From Lachnobacterium bovis (lineage in GTDB: Bacteria; Bacillota; Clostridia; Lachnospirales; Lachnospiraceae): a stretch of DNA of 64,000 bases. The position numbers and the translations under genes are program-made. The notes below the pieces were generated by a model. The model searched no databases. It saw only the letters and a program-made list of their open reading frames with translations, and had not been told where the DNA came from. Positions within the stretch are counted from its first letter, which is position 1. Every line of letters starts with the position of its first letter. Where the stretch lies: NCBI RefSeq assembly GCF_900111325.1, contig NZ_FOGW01000008.1, positions 78,786-142,785 on the forward strand, in the 5' to 3' direction. Positions 44,078 through 52,644 of the stretch are shown here, one piece after another.

Positions 44078-44962
44078 ATGTCAATTTTTAAAGGTGCAGG
44101 AGTTGCATTATTAACTCCATTTAATGATGATAAAACAATTAATTTTGAAGAGTTAGGAAAAATTATAGAAGATCAAATCGCTGGAGGCACAGATGCACTC
44201 ATTGTTTGTGGAACAACTGGTGAACCAGCAACAATGTCTTATGAAGAAAGACAGCAGGTTATTGAGTTTGCAGTAAAAAAAGTAAATAAGAGAATTCCTG
44301 TAATTGCAGGTACAGGTGCTAATTCAACTAATACAGCTATTAAATTATCTAAACAGGCTAAAGAAGTTGGAGCTGATGCAATATTAGTTGTTACACCATT
44401 TTATAATAAATGTACTCAATCAGGTTTATATGAACATTATAAAGCTATTGCAACAGCTGTTGATTTACCAATCATTATGTATAATGTTCCATCAAGAACA
44501 GGATGTAATATTTTACCAGATACAGCAATTGCCTTAGCTAAAGAATTTGAAAATATAGTTGCAATAAAAGAAGCAAGTGGAGACATTTCTCAAATTGCTG
44601 ATTTGGCTGCTAAAAATGATGGTGTGCTTGATATTTATTCAGGAAACGATGATCAGGTTATTCCAATCCTTTCGCTAGGTGGAATTGGAGTTATTTCTGT
44701 ATTATCAAATGTTGCGCCAAAAGATACACATGATATGGTTATGAGCTATCTAGAAGGTAATACAAAGAAGGCATTATCATTACAGCTTAAATATTTAAAT
44801 GTAATCCACGCTTTATTTAGTGAAGTTAATCCAATTCCAGTAAAATGGGCTGCAAACATAATGGGATACAATGCAGGAGGATTGAGATTACCACTTACAG
44901 AATTAGAAGAATCACATAAAAAAGAATTAGAGCTTGCAATGAAGAATGCATGTATTATATAA
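44078..44962 (+). CDS. dapA: 4-hydroxy-tetrahydrodipicolinate synthase DapA
   Basis: 294 residues, TIM-barrel lyase joining pyruvate and aspartate semialdehyde, first step to diaminopimelate and lysine. Motifs: GTTGEPATMSYEER, the tyrosine in YNVPSRTGCNI and the Schiff-base lysine in IVAIKEASGDISQI. The frame opens at 44060, but AAGGAG (44065-44070) sets ATG 44078. It is 19 bp past murE, the end of the dapF-murE-dapA run, and is followed by a terminator. Confidence 0.95.
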   Translation: MSIFKGAGVALLTPFNDDKTINFEELGKIIEDQIAGGTDALIVCGTTGEPATMSYEERQQVIEFAVKKVNKRIPVIAGTGANSTNTAIKLSKQAKEVGADAILVVTPFYNKCTQSGLYEHYKAIATAVDLPIIMYNVPSRTGCNILPDTAIALAKEFENIVAIKEASGDISQIADLAAKNDGVLDIYSGNDDQVIPILSLGGIGVISVLSNVAPKDTHDMVMSYLEGNTKKALSLQLKYLNVIHALFSEVNPIPVKWAANIMGYNAGGLRLPLTELEESHKKELELAMKNACII

Positions 44963-44976
44963 TTCTTTAAGACATT

Positions 44977-45008
44977 ATACTCCGGCTTTTATTAGTCGGG
45001 GTATTTTG
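44977..45008 (+). terminator. Terminator after dapA
   Basis: 10-bp stem (44977-44986 with 44995-45004, two G-U pairs) followed by TTTT. Confidence 0.7.
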
Positions 45009-45043
45009 TAGTTTATAAAGAAAGGATTAAAATCAATAAGTTT

Positions 45044-45670
45044 ATGGGAAAAGAAGTATGGAAAGCTGGTAATATGTTAAATCCAGTACCAGCTGTAATG
45101 GTTAGTGTGGCTGATAAAGAAGGAAATGCCAATATTTTAACAGTTGCTTGGGCAGGTACAATTTGCACTAATCCACCAATGTTATCTATTTCAGTACGTC
45201 CAGAACGTTACTCATATCACATGATAAAAGAGACAAATGAATTTGTAGTTAACCTTACAACAAAAGATTTAGTAAAAGAAACTGATTTTTGTGGTGTAAA
45301 AAGTGGTAAAGATGTCGATAAATTTAAAGAACTAGGTTTGACTAAGAGTAAAATGGAACATGTATCGGCTCCAGGTATTGCAGAAAGTCCAGTAAACATA
45401 GAGTGTAAAGTAAGAAAAGTTGAAGAGCTAGGAAGTCATCATATGTTTATAGCGGACGTTGTTGGTGTAGTGGTTGACGATAAATATTTTGATGAAACAA
45501 ACAGATTCCATATCAATGACACAAATTTAATCATGTATTCACATGGTGAGTATTTTGCATTAGGTGAGAAATTAGGAAAGTTTGGATACAGTATTAAAAA
45601 AAATAAAAAAGCTGTGAGTAAAAAAAATAAGAAAAGTAAAAATAATAAAATTAATAAGACCAAAAAGTAA
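45044..45670 (+). CDS. Flavin reductase family protein with lysine-rich tail
   Basis: 208 residues. FMN-binding split-barrel of the flavoredoxin/flavin reductase type (NPVPAVMVSVADKEGNANILTVAWAGTICTNPPMLSISVRPERYSYHMI is characteristic), which uses FMN for electron transfer to small partners; the partner is unknown. From about residue 186 the fold ends and a tail of Lys, Asn and Ser follows (KKNKKAVSKKNKKSKNNK), encoded by A-rich DNA. AAAGGA (45021-45026) is 17 bases from ATG 45044, an unusually long distance, and no in-frame ATG, GTG or TTG is better placed, so translation may be inefficient or begin at a rare codon. Confidence 0.87.
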   Translation: MGKEVWKAGNMLNPVPAVMVSVADKEGNANILTVAWAGTICTNPPMLSISVRPERYSYHMIKETNEFVVNLTTKDLVKETDFCGVKSGKDVDKFKELGLTKSKMEHVSAPGIAESPVNIECKVRKVEELGSHHMFIADVVGVVVDDKYFDETNRFHINDTNLIMYSHGEYFALGEKLGKFGYSIKKNKKAVSKKNKKSKNNKINKTKK

Positions 45671-45679
45671 AATAAAAAT

Positions 45680-45740
45680 CTTATATTGTATTAAAGAACT
45701 CTCGAAAGAGAGGACTTTAACAATATAAGATAAATAAAAA
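45680..45740. terminator. Long hairpin between convergent flavin reductase and DUF4364 genes
   Basis: Arms 45680-45703 and 45708-45729 pair over more than 20 bp with a GAAA loop closed by CTCTC/GAGAG. The T-rich tail is best on the minus strand, so it mainly ends the DUF4364 transcript; on the plus strand A-rich sequence follows. Confidence 0.65.
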
Positions 45741-45757
45741 TTATAATTTTCTAATAG

Positions 45758-46273
45758 TTATTGAATCAAATTATCCATTAAATATTCGTAAATATCAGTA
45801 TTTTTGTTTTTCCAATTTGTACAAACAGCATTAGCTTGTGCTTGAGAAGGAACAACTAAGGTAATATCTACTACCGCTTGATTATTAGAGTATACTTGTA
45901 AGTGTGCAGCATATTTTTGATTGTCGGTTTTATAATAATTAGCTCTAATAGAATTATCTTTCTTTAAATCGAATTTATTTTTTTCGAAATATTTTAGAAT
46001 ATCTTGCTCAACAGCTTCAGATATTTTATCTTTAAAATATCCTAAAGTTTCTCTACCAAAATCATTGATAGAGTATAAAGTATTAGAATGTGTTCGGGTG
46101 CCAAAAATTAATCCAGCTTTTTCAAGGTCTTGAATTATTTCCTGAACGTTAAAATAATTAGTATAATCAGCATCCAAGAAGAAATTAGTTATCTGCGAGT
46201 TAGATAGGGGAAAGTCTATTTTTTCTAACATATCTAGGATGATGAGCTTGTATAATGTATTTGGTTCAGCCAT
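45758..46273 (-). CDS. DUF4364 family protein (winged-helix-like)
   Basis: 171 residues. The N-terminal 75 residues (LYKLIILDMLEKIDFPLSNSQITNFFLDADYTNYFNVQEIIQDLEKAGLI) look like a winged-helix DNA-binding domain; the rest is a mixed alpha/beta domain typical of DUF4364, found in clostridia. It is probably a regulator but no target is known. GGAGGT-type ribosome binding site; single gene on the minus strand, divergent from rho. Confidence 0.85.
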   Translation of the reverse strand: MAEPNTLYKLIILDMLEKIDFPLSNSQITNFFLDADYTNYFNVQEIIQDLEKAGLIFGTRTHSNTLYSINDFGRETLGYFKDKISEAVEQDILKYFEKNKFDLKKDNSIRANYYKTDNQKYAAHLQVYSNNQAVVDITLVVPSQAQANAVCTNWKNKNTDIYEYLMDNLIQ

Positions 46274-46345
46274 AATACCTCCAAAATAATATATGTATAT
46301 ATTAATAATTACTTTTTAAATGTAATAATTATTTTTAAAATAGTA

Positions 46346-46374
46346 TTGAAAAGTAATAAAAAATCTGTTACACT
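46346..46374 (+). promoter_or_regulatory. Promoter of rho
   Basis: TTGAAA (46346-46351), 17-bp spacer, TACACT (46369-46374) with an extended -10 TG at 46366-46367. It would give a leader of about 275 nt. Confidence 0.6.
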
Positions 46375-46380
46375 ACTTCT

Positions 46381-46654
46381 AGAAATATAGTAACACGATT
46401 GAAAATGTAAATCAAGTGATATGGTTTCAATTTTAAAGATGTTAACTCTTTTCAGAGTCAAGTCAGTTCAGACAAATTCCCAAACATTTTTTTTAGATAA
46501 TACAACTAGAACGTTTGGAATAACAAGTATTTAGGCTATAGGAATGCTAGTTTATTGATGGTTGCTAGTAATTATAAATAATTAGTACTGTAACGTAAAT
46601 CGTTAATATAAAAAAGTAAAAAAAACAATGTTCAATGAAAAATAGGAGAAGATA
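46381..46654 (+). promoter_or_regulatory. Long untranslated leader of rho
   Basis: No gene is found between the promoter and rho. Visible elements are an ATTGAAA/TTTCAAT inverted repeat near 46398-46434, a GACTCTGAAAAGAGTT-type hairpin near 46443-46461 and a T-run at 46489-46496. rho mRNA leaders are known in other bacteria as sites of autogenous attenuation, so this leader may do the same; that is inference. Confidence 0.4.
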
Positions 46655-48370
46655 ATGCGCGAGAAGTATGAAACTTTGTCTCTTTCTAGCTTGAAAGAGA
46701 TTGCAAAAGCAAGAAAAATTAGAGGTTTTTCAACATTAAAGAAGGGAGAATTGATTGAAAGATTAGTAGAAGAAGATGCAAAGAGTAGCACTTCTAATCA
46801 GAATAATAAAGAAACGAGAAATATGTCTTCATATTCTTCATATTCTAATCAAACTAATGATATTCGATCAAGTTATTCTGCTTCAAACAATTACAATAAG
46901 GAGTATAAGACAGACAACTATCGAAATGATAATTACAGAGAATTAAATTCAAGAAATGATTATCGCAAAAATGATAGAACAGTAGAAATCAATTATTCGG
47001 ATAATGGATCAAATGGTTATTCACGCGATAATAATGGTGGATATCAAAATAGATATGCATCATATAAGAACAATATTGATGAGAGAAGATTCTCAGATGA
47101 TAATCAGTATGAGGTTAAAAAGAATAATGATAGAATGACACAATATAGAAATTCAAGAAATAATGATTATTCAGATAATCGTAAATATGCTAAGAATTCG
47201 CATCCAGATGACATTGCATCCATTAGAGAGGAAAATGCAGATTTAGATAGCGGATATACTGCAAATGGTATTCTTGAGGTTATGCCAGATGGATTTGGTT
47301 TTATCAGATCAGCTAACTACTTACCAGGTGATGAAGATGTTTATGTTGCACCATCACAGATTAGAAGATTTAATCTAAAAACAGGTGATATTGTTTGTGG
47401 TAATACGAGAATTAAAACACAAGGAGAAAAATTCTCTGCATTATTATATGTTACATCTGTTAATGGATATCCACCATCAGCTGCTATTGGTAGACCAAAT
47501 TTTGAAGATTTGATACCAGTTTTCCCTGATGAAAGAATTCATCTAGAAAAACCAGGATGTTCACTTGCAATGAGAGTTGTAGATTTGATTTCACCAATCG
47601 GTAAAGGACAAAGAGGTATGATTGTGTCTCCACCAAAGGCTGGTAAAACAACTTTATTAAAAGATATTGCAAAATCAGTTACAGCTAATAATCCTGACAT
47701 GCATTTGATTATTTTATTAATTGATGAAAGACCAGAAGAAGTAACAGATATTAAAGAATCAATTGTAGGAGAAAACGTAGAAGTTATCTATTCTACCTTT
47801 GATGAGTTACCAGAACATCATAAACGTGTTTCAGAAATGGTATTAGAAAGAGCTAAACGTTTAGTTGAACACAATCGTGATGTCATGATTTTATTAGATA
47901 GTATTACAAGATTAACAAGAGCATATAACTTAACAGTTTCACCTAGTGGTAGAACATTATCAGGTGGTTTAGATCCAGCTGCACTTCATATGCCAAAGAA
48001 ATTCTTCGGAGCTGCTAGAAATATTAGAGAAGGCGGAAGTTTAACAGTATTAGCAACAGCATTAGTTGATACAGGAAGCCGTATGGATGATGTTGTATTT
48101 GAAGAATTTAAAGGAACTGGTAACATGGAAGTTGTTCTTGATAGAAAACTTTCAGAAAAGAGAATTTTCCCAGCTATTGATATTTCTAAATCTAGTACAA
48201 GACGTGAAGATTTGTTATTAGATAGTGATGAATATAAAGCTGTGGAAGAAATGAGAAAAGGATTAAGAGGAATGAAAGCAGATGATGCGGCTGAAATGAT
48301 TCTTAATTTATTTAGTCGTACAGATGATAACGCAGAAGTTGTAGCTAAGGCTAAAACAATCAAGTTTTAG
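46655..48370 (+). CDS. rho: Transcription termination factor Rho with long disordered insert
   Basis: 571 residues. Domains: N-terminal SAP-like Rho_N (1-42), a low-complexity insert rich in Asn, Ser, Tyr, Arg and Asp (about 43-185), the cold-shock-type RNA-binding domain (NGILEVMPDGFGFIRS from about 204), and the RecA-type ATPase with Walker A SPPKAGKTTLLK (about 325) and LLDSITRLTRAYN. The hexameric helicase is complete. Comparable N/Q-rich inserts are known in Rho of some clostridia and gut anaerobes, where they can drive prion-like assembly or phase separation. AGGAGA ribosome binding site. Followed by rpmE, as often in Firmicutes. Confidence 0.96.
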   Translation: MREKYETLSLSSLKEIAKARKIRGFSTLKKGELIERLVEEDAKSSTSNQNNKETRNMSSYSSYSNQTNDIRSSYSASNNYNKEYKTDNYRNDNYRELNSRNDYRKNDRTVEINYSDNGSNGYSRDNNGGYQNRYASYKNNIDERRFSDDNQYEVKKNNDRMTQYRNSRNNDYSDNRKYAKNSHPDDIASIREENADLDSGYTANGILEVMPDGFGFIRSANYLPGDEDVYVAPSQIRRFNLKTGDIVCGNTRIKTQGEKFSALLYVTSVNGYPPSAAIGRPNFEDLIPVFPDERIHLEKPGCSLAMRVVDLISPIGKGQRGMIVSPPKAGKTTLLKDIAKSVTANNPDMHLIILLIDERPEEVTDIKESIVGENVEVIYSTFDELPEHHKRVSEMVLERAKRLVEHNRDVMILLDSITRLTRAYNLTVSPSGRTLSGGLDPAALHMPKKFFGAARNIREGGSLTVLATALVDTGSRMDDVVFEEFKGTGNMEVVLDRKLSEKRIFPAIDISKSSTRREDLLLDSDEYKAVEEMRKGLRGMKADDAAEMILNLFSRTDDNAEVVAKAKTIKF

Positions 48371-48416
48371 GGAAATATAGGAAACTATAATAAACTATAA
48401 CAATAGAACATTTTTG

Positions 48417-48445
48417 TTGACTTATGAAAAATATCATGTTATAAT
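48417..48445 (+). promoter_or_regulatory. Strong promoter of rpmE
   Basis: TTGACT (48417-48422), 17-bp spacer, TATAAT (48440-48445) with extended -10 TG at 48437-48438. Close to consensus throughout. Confidence 0.75.
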
Positions 48446-48451
48446 AAGTCT

Positions 48452-48580
48452 GCTGTTTATCGGGATGTAAGCGGACGAAAGTGTCGTTCTTCGTTATAAG
48501 TATCATATACGGATCGGGTATACGGGTGCAGAAGAATGAAGCATAAATTAAACGATAAGAATATAAAAGAGGTGAAAAGC
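48452..48580 (+). promoter_or_regulatory. Leader of rpmE, candidate L31 autoregulatory RNA
   Basis: About 129 nt between the predicted start and ATG, noticeably richer in G and C than other intergenic DNA in the window (for example CGGGATGTAAGCGGACG and ATACGGATCGGGTATACGG). Leaders of rpmE that bind L31 are known in several bacterial groups. I could not fold it confidently by eye, so this is a candidate only. Confidence 0.45.
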
Positions 48581-48781
48581 ATGAGAAAAGGAATCCATCC
48601 AGATTACCATCAAGCAACTGTTACATGTAACTGTGGTAACACATTCGTAACAGGTTCTACAAAGCCAGAGATTCACGTTGAAATTTGTTCAAAATGTCAT
48701 CCTTTCTACACAGGCCAGCAGAAAGCTAATAAGGCTCGTGGACGTATCGAACAGTTCAACAAGAAATACGGTATGAAATAG
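48581..48781 (+). CDS. rpmE: 50S ribosomal protein L31 (zinc-binding type)
   Basis: 66 residues. All four zinc ligands of the C+ form are present: C16, C18, C36 and C39 (CNC and CSKC). The frame is open upstream to 48536, but AGAGGTGA and the family start MRKGIHPDYH set ATG 48581. It is followed by a terminator and then the DUF1385-prmC-prfA set that usually travels with it. Confidence 0.96.
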   Translation: MRKGIHPDYHQATVTCNCGNTFVTGSTKPEIHVEICSKCHPFYTGQQKANKARGRIEQFNKKYGMK

Positions 48782-48803
48782 AATTAAGCAGTTATTTTAT
48801 TAC

Positions 48804-48835
48804 AAGGTTGAGGTTGTTGAATCTCAACCTTTTTG
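48804..48835 (+). terminator. Terminator after rpmE
   Basis: Perfect 9-bp stem AAGGTTGAG (48804-48812) with CTCAACCTT (48823-48831), followed by TTTT. Confidence 0.8.
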
Positions 48836-48890
48836 ATTGTAACTGTGTTTATTTATAAATAATTAAAAATACGTTTAGTTATTTTTGATT

Positions 48891-48969
48891 TATATAGCCA
48901 TTAATTTATTTTTTTAAAATTATGCAGCTATTAATTTATATATTATTAATTATATAGCCATTAATTTAT
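48891..48969. repeat. Three copies of a 30-bp-period tandem repeat
   Basis: TATATAGCCATTAATTTAT is found at 48891-48909 and 48951-48969, with a variant TATGCAGCTATTAATTTAT at 48921-48939. The starts are exactly 30 bp apart. It lies between the rpmE terminator and the DUF1385 gene; no function is evident. Confidence 0.8.
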
Positions 48970-49046
48970 ATATTTTTTTCATTTACATAATTCCACGTTG
49001 TGATATAATACAATAGGTTAATATTGTTATACAAACGGAGGAGATT

Positions 49047-49979
49047 ATGAAATATTCAGGTGTCGGAGGACAGGCTGTAATGGAGGGCGTGATGATGCGT
49101 AATAAGGATCATTATGCGGTTGCTGTACGAAAGCCTGACAATGAAATAGAAATAAAAGTATCAGAATATGAAGGAATAATTAAAAACAAGAAAATTAGAA
49201 AAATACCTATAATACGTGGAATAATTAGTTTTGTTGAGTCTTTATATTTAGGAATGTCAACGTTGATGTATTCTGCATCTTTTTTTGAGGAAGATGATAA
49301 TAAAAAGAATAAAGATGTCAAAGAAGCTAAATGTGAAGAATCAAAACAAGAGACAATTATGATAGCGCTTACTGTGGCAACTTCGATTTTACTTGCTGTA
49401 GGATTATTTTTTGTTTTACCATACTTTGTGTCTATGCTTTTTGAAAAATACATTAAATCTAAAGTTTTAGTCGCTTTCCTAGAAGGGATGGTAAGACTTG
49501 TTATATTTTTATTATATATAAGTCTGATTTCTTTTACACCAGATATAAAGAGAGTATATATGTATCATGGTGCAGAACATAAGTGTATTAATTGTATAGA
49601 GCATGGTTATGAGCTTACAGTTGAGAATGTTAGAAAGAGTTCAAAACATCATAAGAGATGTGGAACTAGTTTTTTGATACTTGTGTTGATGATAAGTATA
49701 ATATTTTTTATGTTTATACAATTTGATTCTCATATAGTTAAGCTTTTGATTCGTCTAGTTTGTATTCCACTTATCGCAGGTGTATCTTTTGAGGTTATTC
49801 AATTAGCTGGAAAGAAAGATAATAAATTTATTAATATAATAAGTGCACCAGGACTTTGGATGCAAAGAATTACAACAAAAGAACCAGATGATGATATGAT
49901 AGAAGTTGGGATTGCTTCAGTTGAAGCAGTTTTTGATTGGAGTAAATGGCAAAAGGAACAGAGATTATATGACCTATAG
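49047..49979 (+). CDS. DUF1385 family membrane protein (YqhQ-like)
   Basis: 310 residues. Starts with the family hallmark SGVGGQAVMEGVMMRN; membrane segments at about residues 110-132, 145-165 and 210-250, with a conserved cytoplasmic HGAEHKCINCIEHGYELTVENVRKSSKHHKRCGTSF block whose His and Cys residues could hold a metal. Function is unproven. Its last 11 bases overlap the start of prmC, indicating translational coupling. AGGAG ribosome binding site. Confidence 0.92.
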   Translation: MKYSGVGGQAVMEGVMMRNKDHYAVAVRKPDNEIEIKVSEYEGIIKNKKIRKIPIIRGIISFVESLYLGMSTLMYSASFFEEDDNKKNKDVKEAKCEESKQETIMIALTVATSILLAVGLFFVLPYFVSMLFEKYIKSKVLVAFLEGMVRLVIFLLYISLISFTPDIKRVYMYHGAEHKCINCIEHGYELTVENVRKSSKHHKRCGTSFLILVLMISIIFFMFIQFDSHIVKLLIRLVCIPLIAGVSFEVIQLAGKKDNKFINIISAPGLWMQRITTKEPDDDMIEVGIASVEAVFDWSKWQKEQRLYDL

Positions 49980-50799
49980 AGAAGTTTTAGAGAGCGGAAC
50001 TAAGCTTTTAGCAGAGGCAGGAATAACAGATGCTAAAAATGATGCTTGGCTTTTGCTTGAGATGGTATGTAAAATAGATAGAAATTATTATTATCTGCAC
50101 ATGTTAGATGATGTCCTGCCTGAGTACGCAAGAGAATACGATTTTGTTATTAGTAAAAGGGCTGAAAGAGTACCACTACAATATATAACAGGTGAGCAAG
50201 AATTTTATGGTTTAAATTTTAAAGTCAATAGTTCTGTGCTTATACCAAGACAAGATACAGAAACACTTGTGGAAGAAGCACTTAAGATTATTAAGCCTAA
50301 TATGTCCGTGCTAGATATGTGTACAGGTAGTGGTTGTATTTTGATAAGTATTTTAAAGAATACTAAGGATGTAAGAGGTTTAGGTGTAGACATTTCTAAA
50401 AATGCGATTAATCTTGCAAAAGAAAATGCTAAACTAAATAACGTTGTTGCTGAGTTTGAGACAAGTGATTTGTTTGAAAATATTAAAGATAAGTTTGACG
50501 TTATTGTTTCTAATCCACCATATATTAGAACAGAAGAAATACAAAATCTTATGCCGGAGGTCGCAATGTTTGAGCCAATAGGGGCATTAGATGGAAAAGA
50601 AGATGGTTTGTATTTCTATCAAAAAATAGTCAGACATAGCAAAGATTTTTTGAATCATAAAGGTTATTTGATTTTTGAAATTGGATATGACCAAGGAAAG
50701 AGTCTTGATTTGCTTATGAATCAAGCAGATTTTAAAAACGTCCAAGTTATAAAAGATCTTGCGGGAAACGATAGAGTAGTTATTGGACAGTTAGAGTAG
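49969..50799 (+). CDS. prmC: Peptide chain release factor N5-glutamine methyltransferase PrmC
   Basis: 276 residues. PrmC methylates the glutamine of the GGQ loop of release factors. The SAM loop is VLDMCTGSGCILISI and the substrate-glutamine motif is VSNPPYIRTEE. The frame is open from 49906, but the conserved start MTYREVLESG at ATG 49969, overlapping the DUF1385 stop, is preferred. Its substrate gene prfA is next, 62 bp downstream. Confidence 0.95.
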   Translation: MTYREVLESGTKLLAEAGITDAKNDAWLLLEMVCKIDRNYYYLHMLDDVLPEYAREYDFVISKRAERVPLQYITGEQEFYGLNFKVNSSVLIPRQDTETLVEEALKIIKPNMSVLDMCTGSGCILISILKNTKDVRGLGVDISKNAINLAKENAKLNNVVAEFETSDLFENIKDKFDVIVSNPPYIRTEEIQNLMPEVAMFEPIGALDGKEDGLYFYQKIVRHSKDFLNHKGYLIFEIGYDQGKSLDLLMNQADFKNVQVIKDLAGNDRVVIGQLE

Positions 50800-50861
50800 A
50801 TTGATATTTTATTTTTTATAAATAAAGATTGCAATGTGAAAGAAAGGAATACAGTGTAATT

Positions 50862-51938
50862 ATGTTATTTGATAAGTTAGATGATACAGTTAGACATTAT
50901 GAAGAATTAATGAATACATTAAGTGAGCCTGATGTCGCAAGTGATACTAATCGTTTTAGAAAGCTTATGAAAGAACAAAGCGATTTAATGCCAATCGTTG
51001 AGACTTATAAGCAGTATAAAGAGTGTCAGCAAAATATTGATGATTCATTAGAAATTTTAAGTGAAGAATCAGATGAGGAAATGAAAGAATTAGCTAAAAT
51101 GGAGTTAAATGAATCTAAAGAAAATTTAGAAACATTAGCTCAGAAATTAAAGATTTTACTTCTTCCAAAAGATCCTAACGATGATAAGAACGTTATTGTT
51201 GAAATTAGAGCAGGTGCAGGTGGAGATGAAGCTGCTTTATTTGCTGCAGAAATTTATAGAATGTACCTTCACTATGCTGAAACACAGAATTGGAAAGTTG
51301 AAACTTTAGAAGTTGAAGAAATCGGTATAGGTGGAATGAAAAAGGTTAACTTCATGTTAAGTGGACCTAGTGTATATTCAAAAATGAAATATGAATCAGG
51401 TGTTCATCGTGTTCAACGTGTGCCAGCTACAGAGTCAGCAGGTAGAATTCATACATCAACAATTACTGTTGCAGTTATGCCAGAAGCAGAAGATGTTGAT
51501 ATTCAAATCGATGAAAAAGATATTCGTATTGACGTAATGAGAGCTTCAGGTAACGGTGGTCAGTGTGTAAATACAACAGATTCGGCTGTTCGTTTAACTC
51601 ACTATCCAACAGGTATTGTAATTTATAGCCAGACTGAAAAATCTCAGATTCAAAACAAAGCTAAGGCGTTTGCATTATTAAAAACAAAATTATATGATTT
51701 AGAGTTACAAAAGAAACAAGATGCAGAGTCTGCAGAAAGATTAAGCCAAATTGGTACAGGTGACCGTTCTGAAAAGATTCGTACATACAATTTCCCACAG
51801 GGACGTGTAACAGATCATAGAATTAATTTAACATTATATAAATTAGATAAGATTTTAAATGGAGATATTGCTGAAATTTTAGATGCATGTATAGCTGCTG
51901 ATCAGGCAAAGAAATTAAGCAAGATGGGTGAAGATTAA
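50862..51938 (+). CDS. prfA: Peptide chain release factor 1
   Basis: 358 residues. RF1 releases peptides at UAA and UAG. The GGQ is at residues 232-234 in RASGNGGQCVNTTDSAVRL; the codon-recognition loop PAT lies in HRVQRVPATESAGRIHTS, confirming RF1 and not RF2 (which has SPF). ATG 50829 opens the frame earlier, but the family start MLFDKLDD at 50862 is correct. Terminator follows directly. Confidence 0.96.
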   Translation: MLFDKLDDTVRHYEELMNTLSEPDVASDTNRFRKLMKEQSDLMPIVETYKQYKECQQNIDDSLEILSEESDEEMKELAKMELNESKENLETLAQKLKILLLPKDPNDDKNVIVEIRAGAGGDEAALFAAEIYRMYLHYAETQNWKVETLEVEEIGIGGMKKVNFMLSGPSVYSKMKYESGVHRVQRVPATESAGRIHTSTITVAVMPEAEDVDIQIDEKDIRIDVMRASGNGGQCVNTTDSAVRLTHYPTGIVIYSQTEKSQIQNKAKAFALLKTKLYDLELQKKQDAESAERLSQIGTGDRSEKIRTYNFPQGRVTDHRINLTLYKLDKILNGDIAEILDACIAADQAKKLSKMGED

Positions 51939-51974
51939 AAAAAAGATTGTAGTGTTTTGCTACAATCTTTTTTT
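51939..51974 (+). terminator. Terminator after prfA
   Basis: A 14-bp stem (51939-51952 with 51960-51973) around a 7-nt loop, ending in seven T; it begins right after the stop codon. Confidence 0.85.
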
Positions 51975-52002
51975 AAAATAAGATAATTATTAGGAGATAA
52001 AT

Positions 52003-52590
52003 ATGGCAAAGAAATTTTATGCTGTTCGTAAAGGATATAAAACAGGAATTTTTAATACTTGGGGAGAATGTGAAAAAGCCGTTAAAGGTTTTAAAGGTGC
52101 TATGTATAAGAGCTTTTTGACATTAGAAGAAGCAAAAAATTATTTAGGTGATAGTTCATCTGGCAAAATAGATGAAAGTTTACCATTTGCTTTTGTTGAT
52201 GGATCATTTAATATTGCTACAGGTGTATATGGATATGGCGGTTTTTTACAATACAATGATAAACGCTATATATTGCAGGGAAACGGAAAAGATGAAGAAA
52301 TGGCAAGTATGAGAAATGTTTCGGGAGAAATATTAGGAAGTATGGCAGCCATGGAAAAAGCTGTTAAGCTTGGAATTAAAGAAATTAATATTTATTATGA
52401 TTATATGGGTATTGAAATGTGGGCTAAAGGTGAATGGAAAAGAAATAAGAAAGGTACCATAGCGTATTATGATTTCTACAATTCAATTAAAGCTGACCTT
52501 AAAGTTAATTTTGTAAAAGTAAAAGGTCATTCTGGAATTGAAGGAAATGAAGAAGCTGATAGACTTGCAAAAGAAAGTGTAGGAATATAA
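52003..52590 (+). CDS. rnhA: Ribonuclease HI with N-terminal viroplasmin (hybrid-binding) domain
   Basis: 195 residues. N-terminal hybrid-binding domain (KFYAVRKGYKTGIFNTWGECEKAVKGFKGAMYKSF) as in eukaryotic and some bacterial RNase H1, then the RNase H fold with the four acidic residues in AFVDGSFN, SGEILGSMAAM, IYYDYMGIEMWA and NEEADRLAKE. It cleaves RNA of RNA:DNA hybrids. AGGAGAT ribosome binding site, 64 bp after prfA, past the terminator. Confidence 0.92.
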   Translation: MAKKFYAVRKGYKTGIFNTWGECEKAVKGFKGAMYKSFLTLEEAKNYLGDSSSGKIDESLPFAFVDGSFNIATGVYGYGGFLQYNDKRYILQGNGKDEEMASMRNVSGEILGSMAAMEKAVKLGIKEINIYYDYMGIEMWAKGEWKRNKKGTIAYYDFYNSIKADLKVNFVKVKGHSGIEGNEEADRLAKESVGI

Positions 52591-52644
52591 TATATACTTA
52601 AAGCTCAATAAAAATGTACAAATAAAAATAAGAGAGGAATAGTT

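Noticed and set aside
47986..48363. 125-residue minus-strand frame inside rho
   Set aside because: Shadow of the conserved Rho ATPase domain.
48891..48969. 30-bp-period repeat as a CRISPR
   Set aside because: Only three copies, the intervening 11 bp are AT-rich filler and not spacer length, and there are no cas genes.
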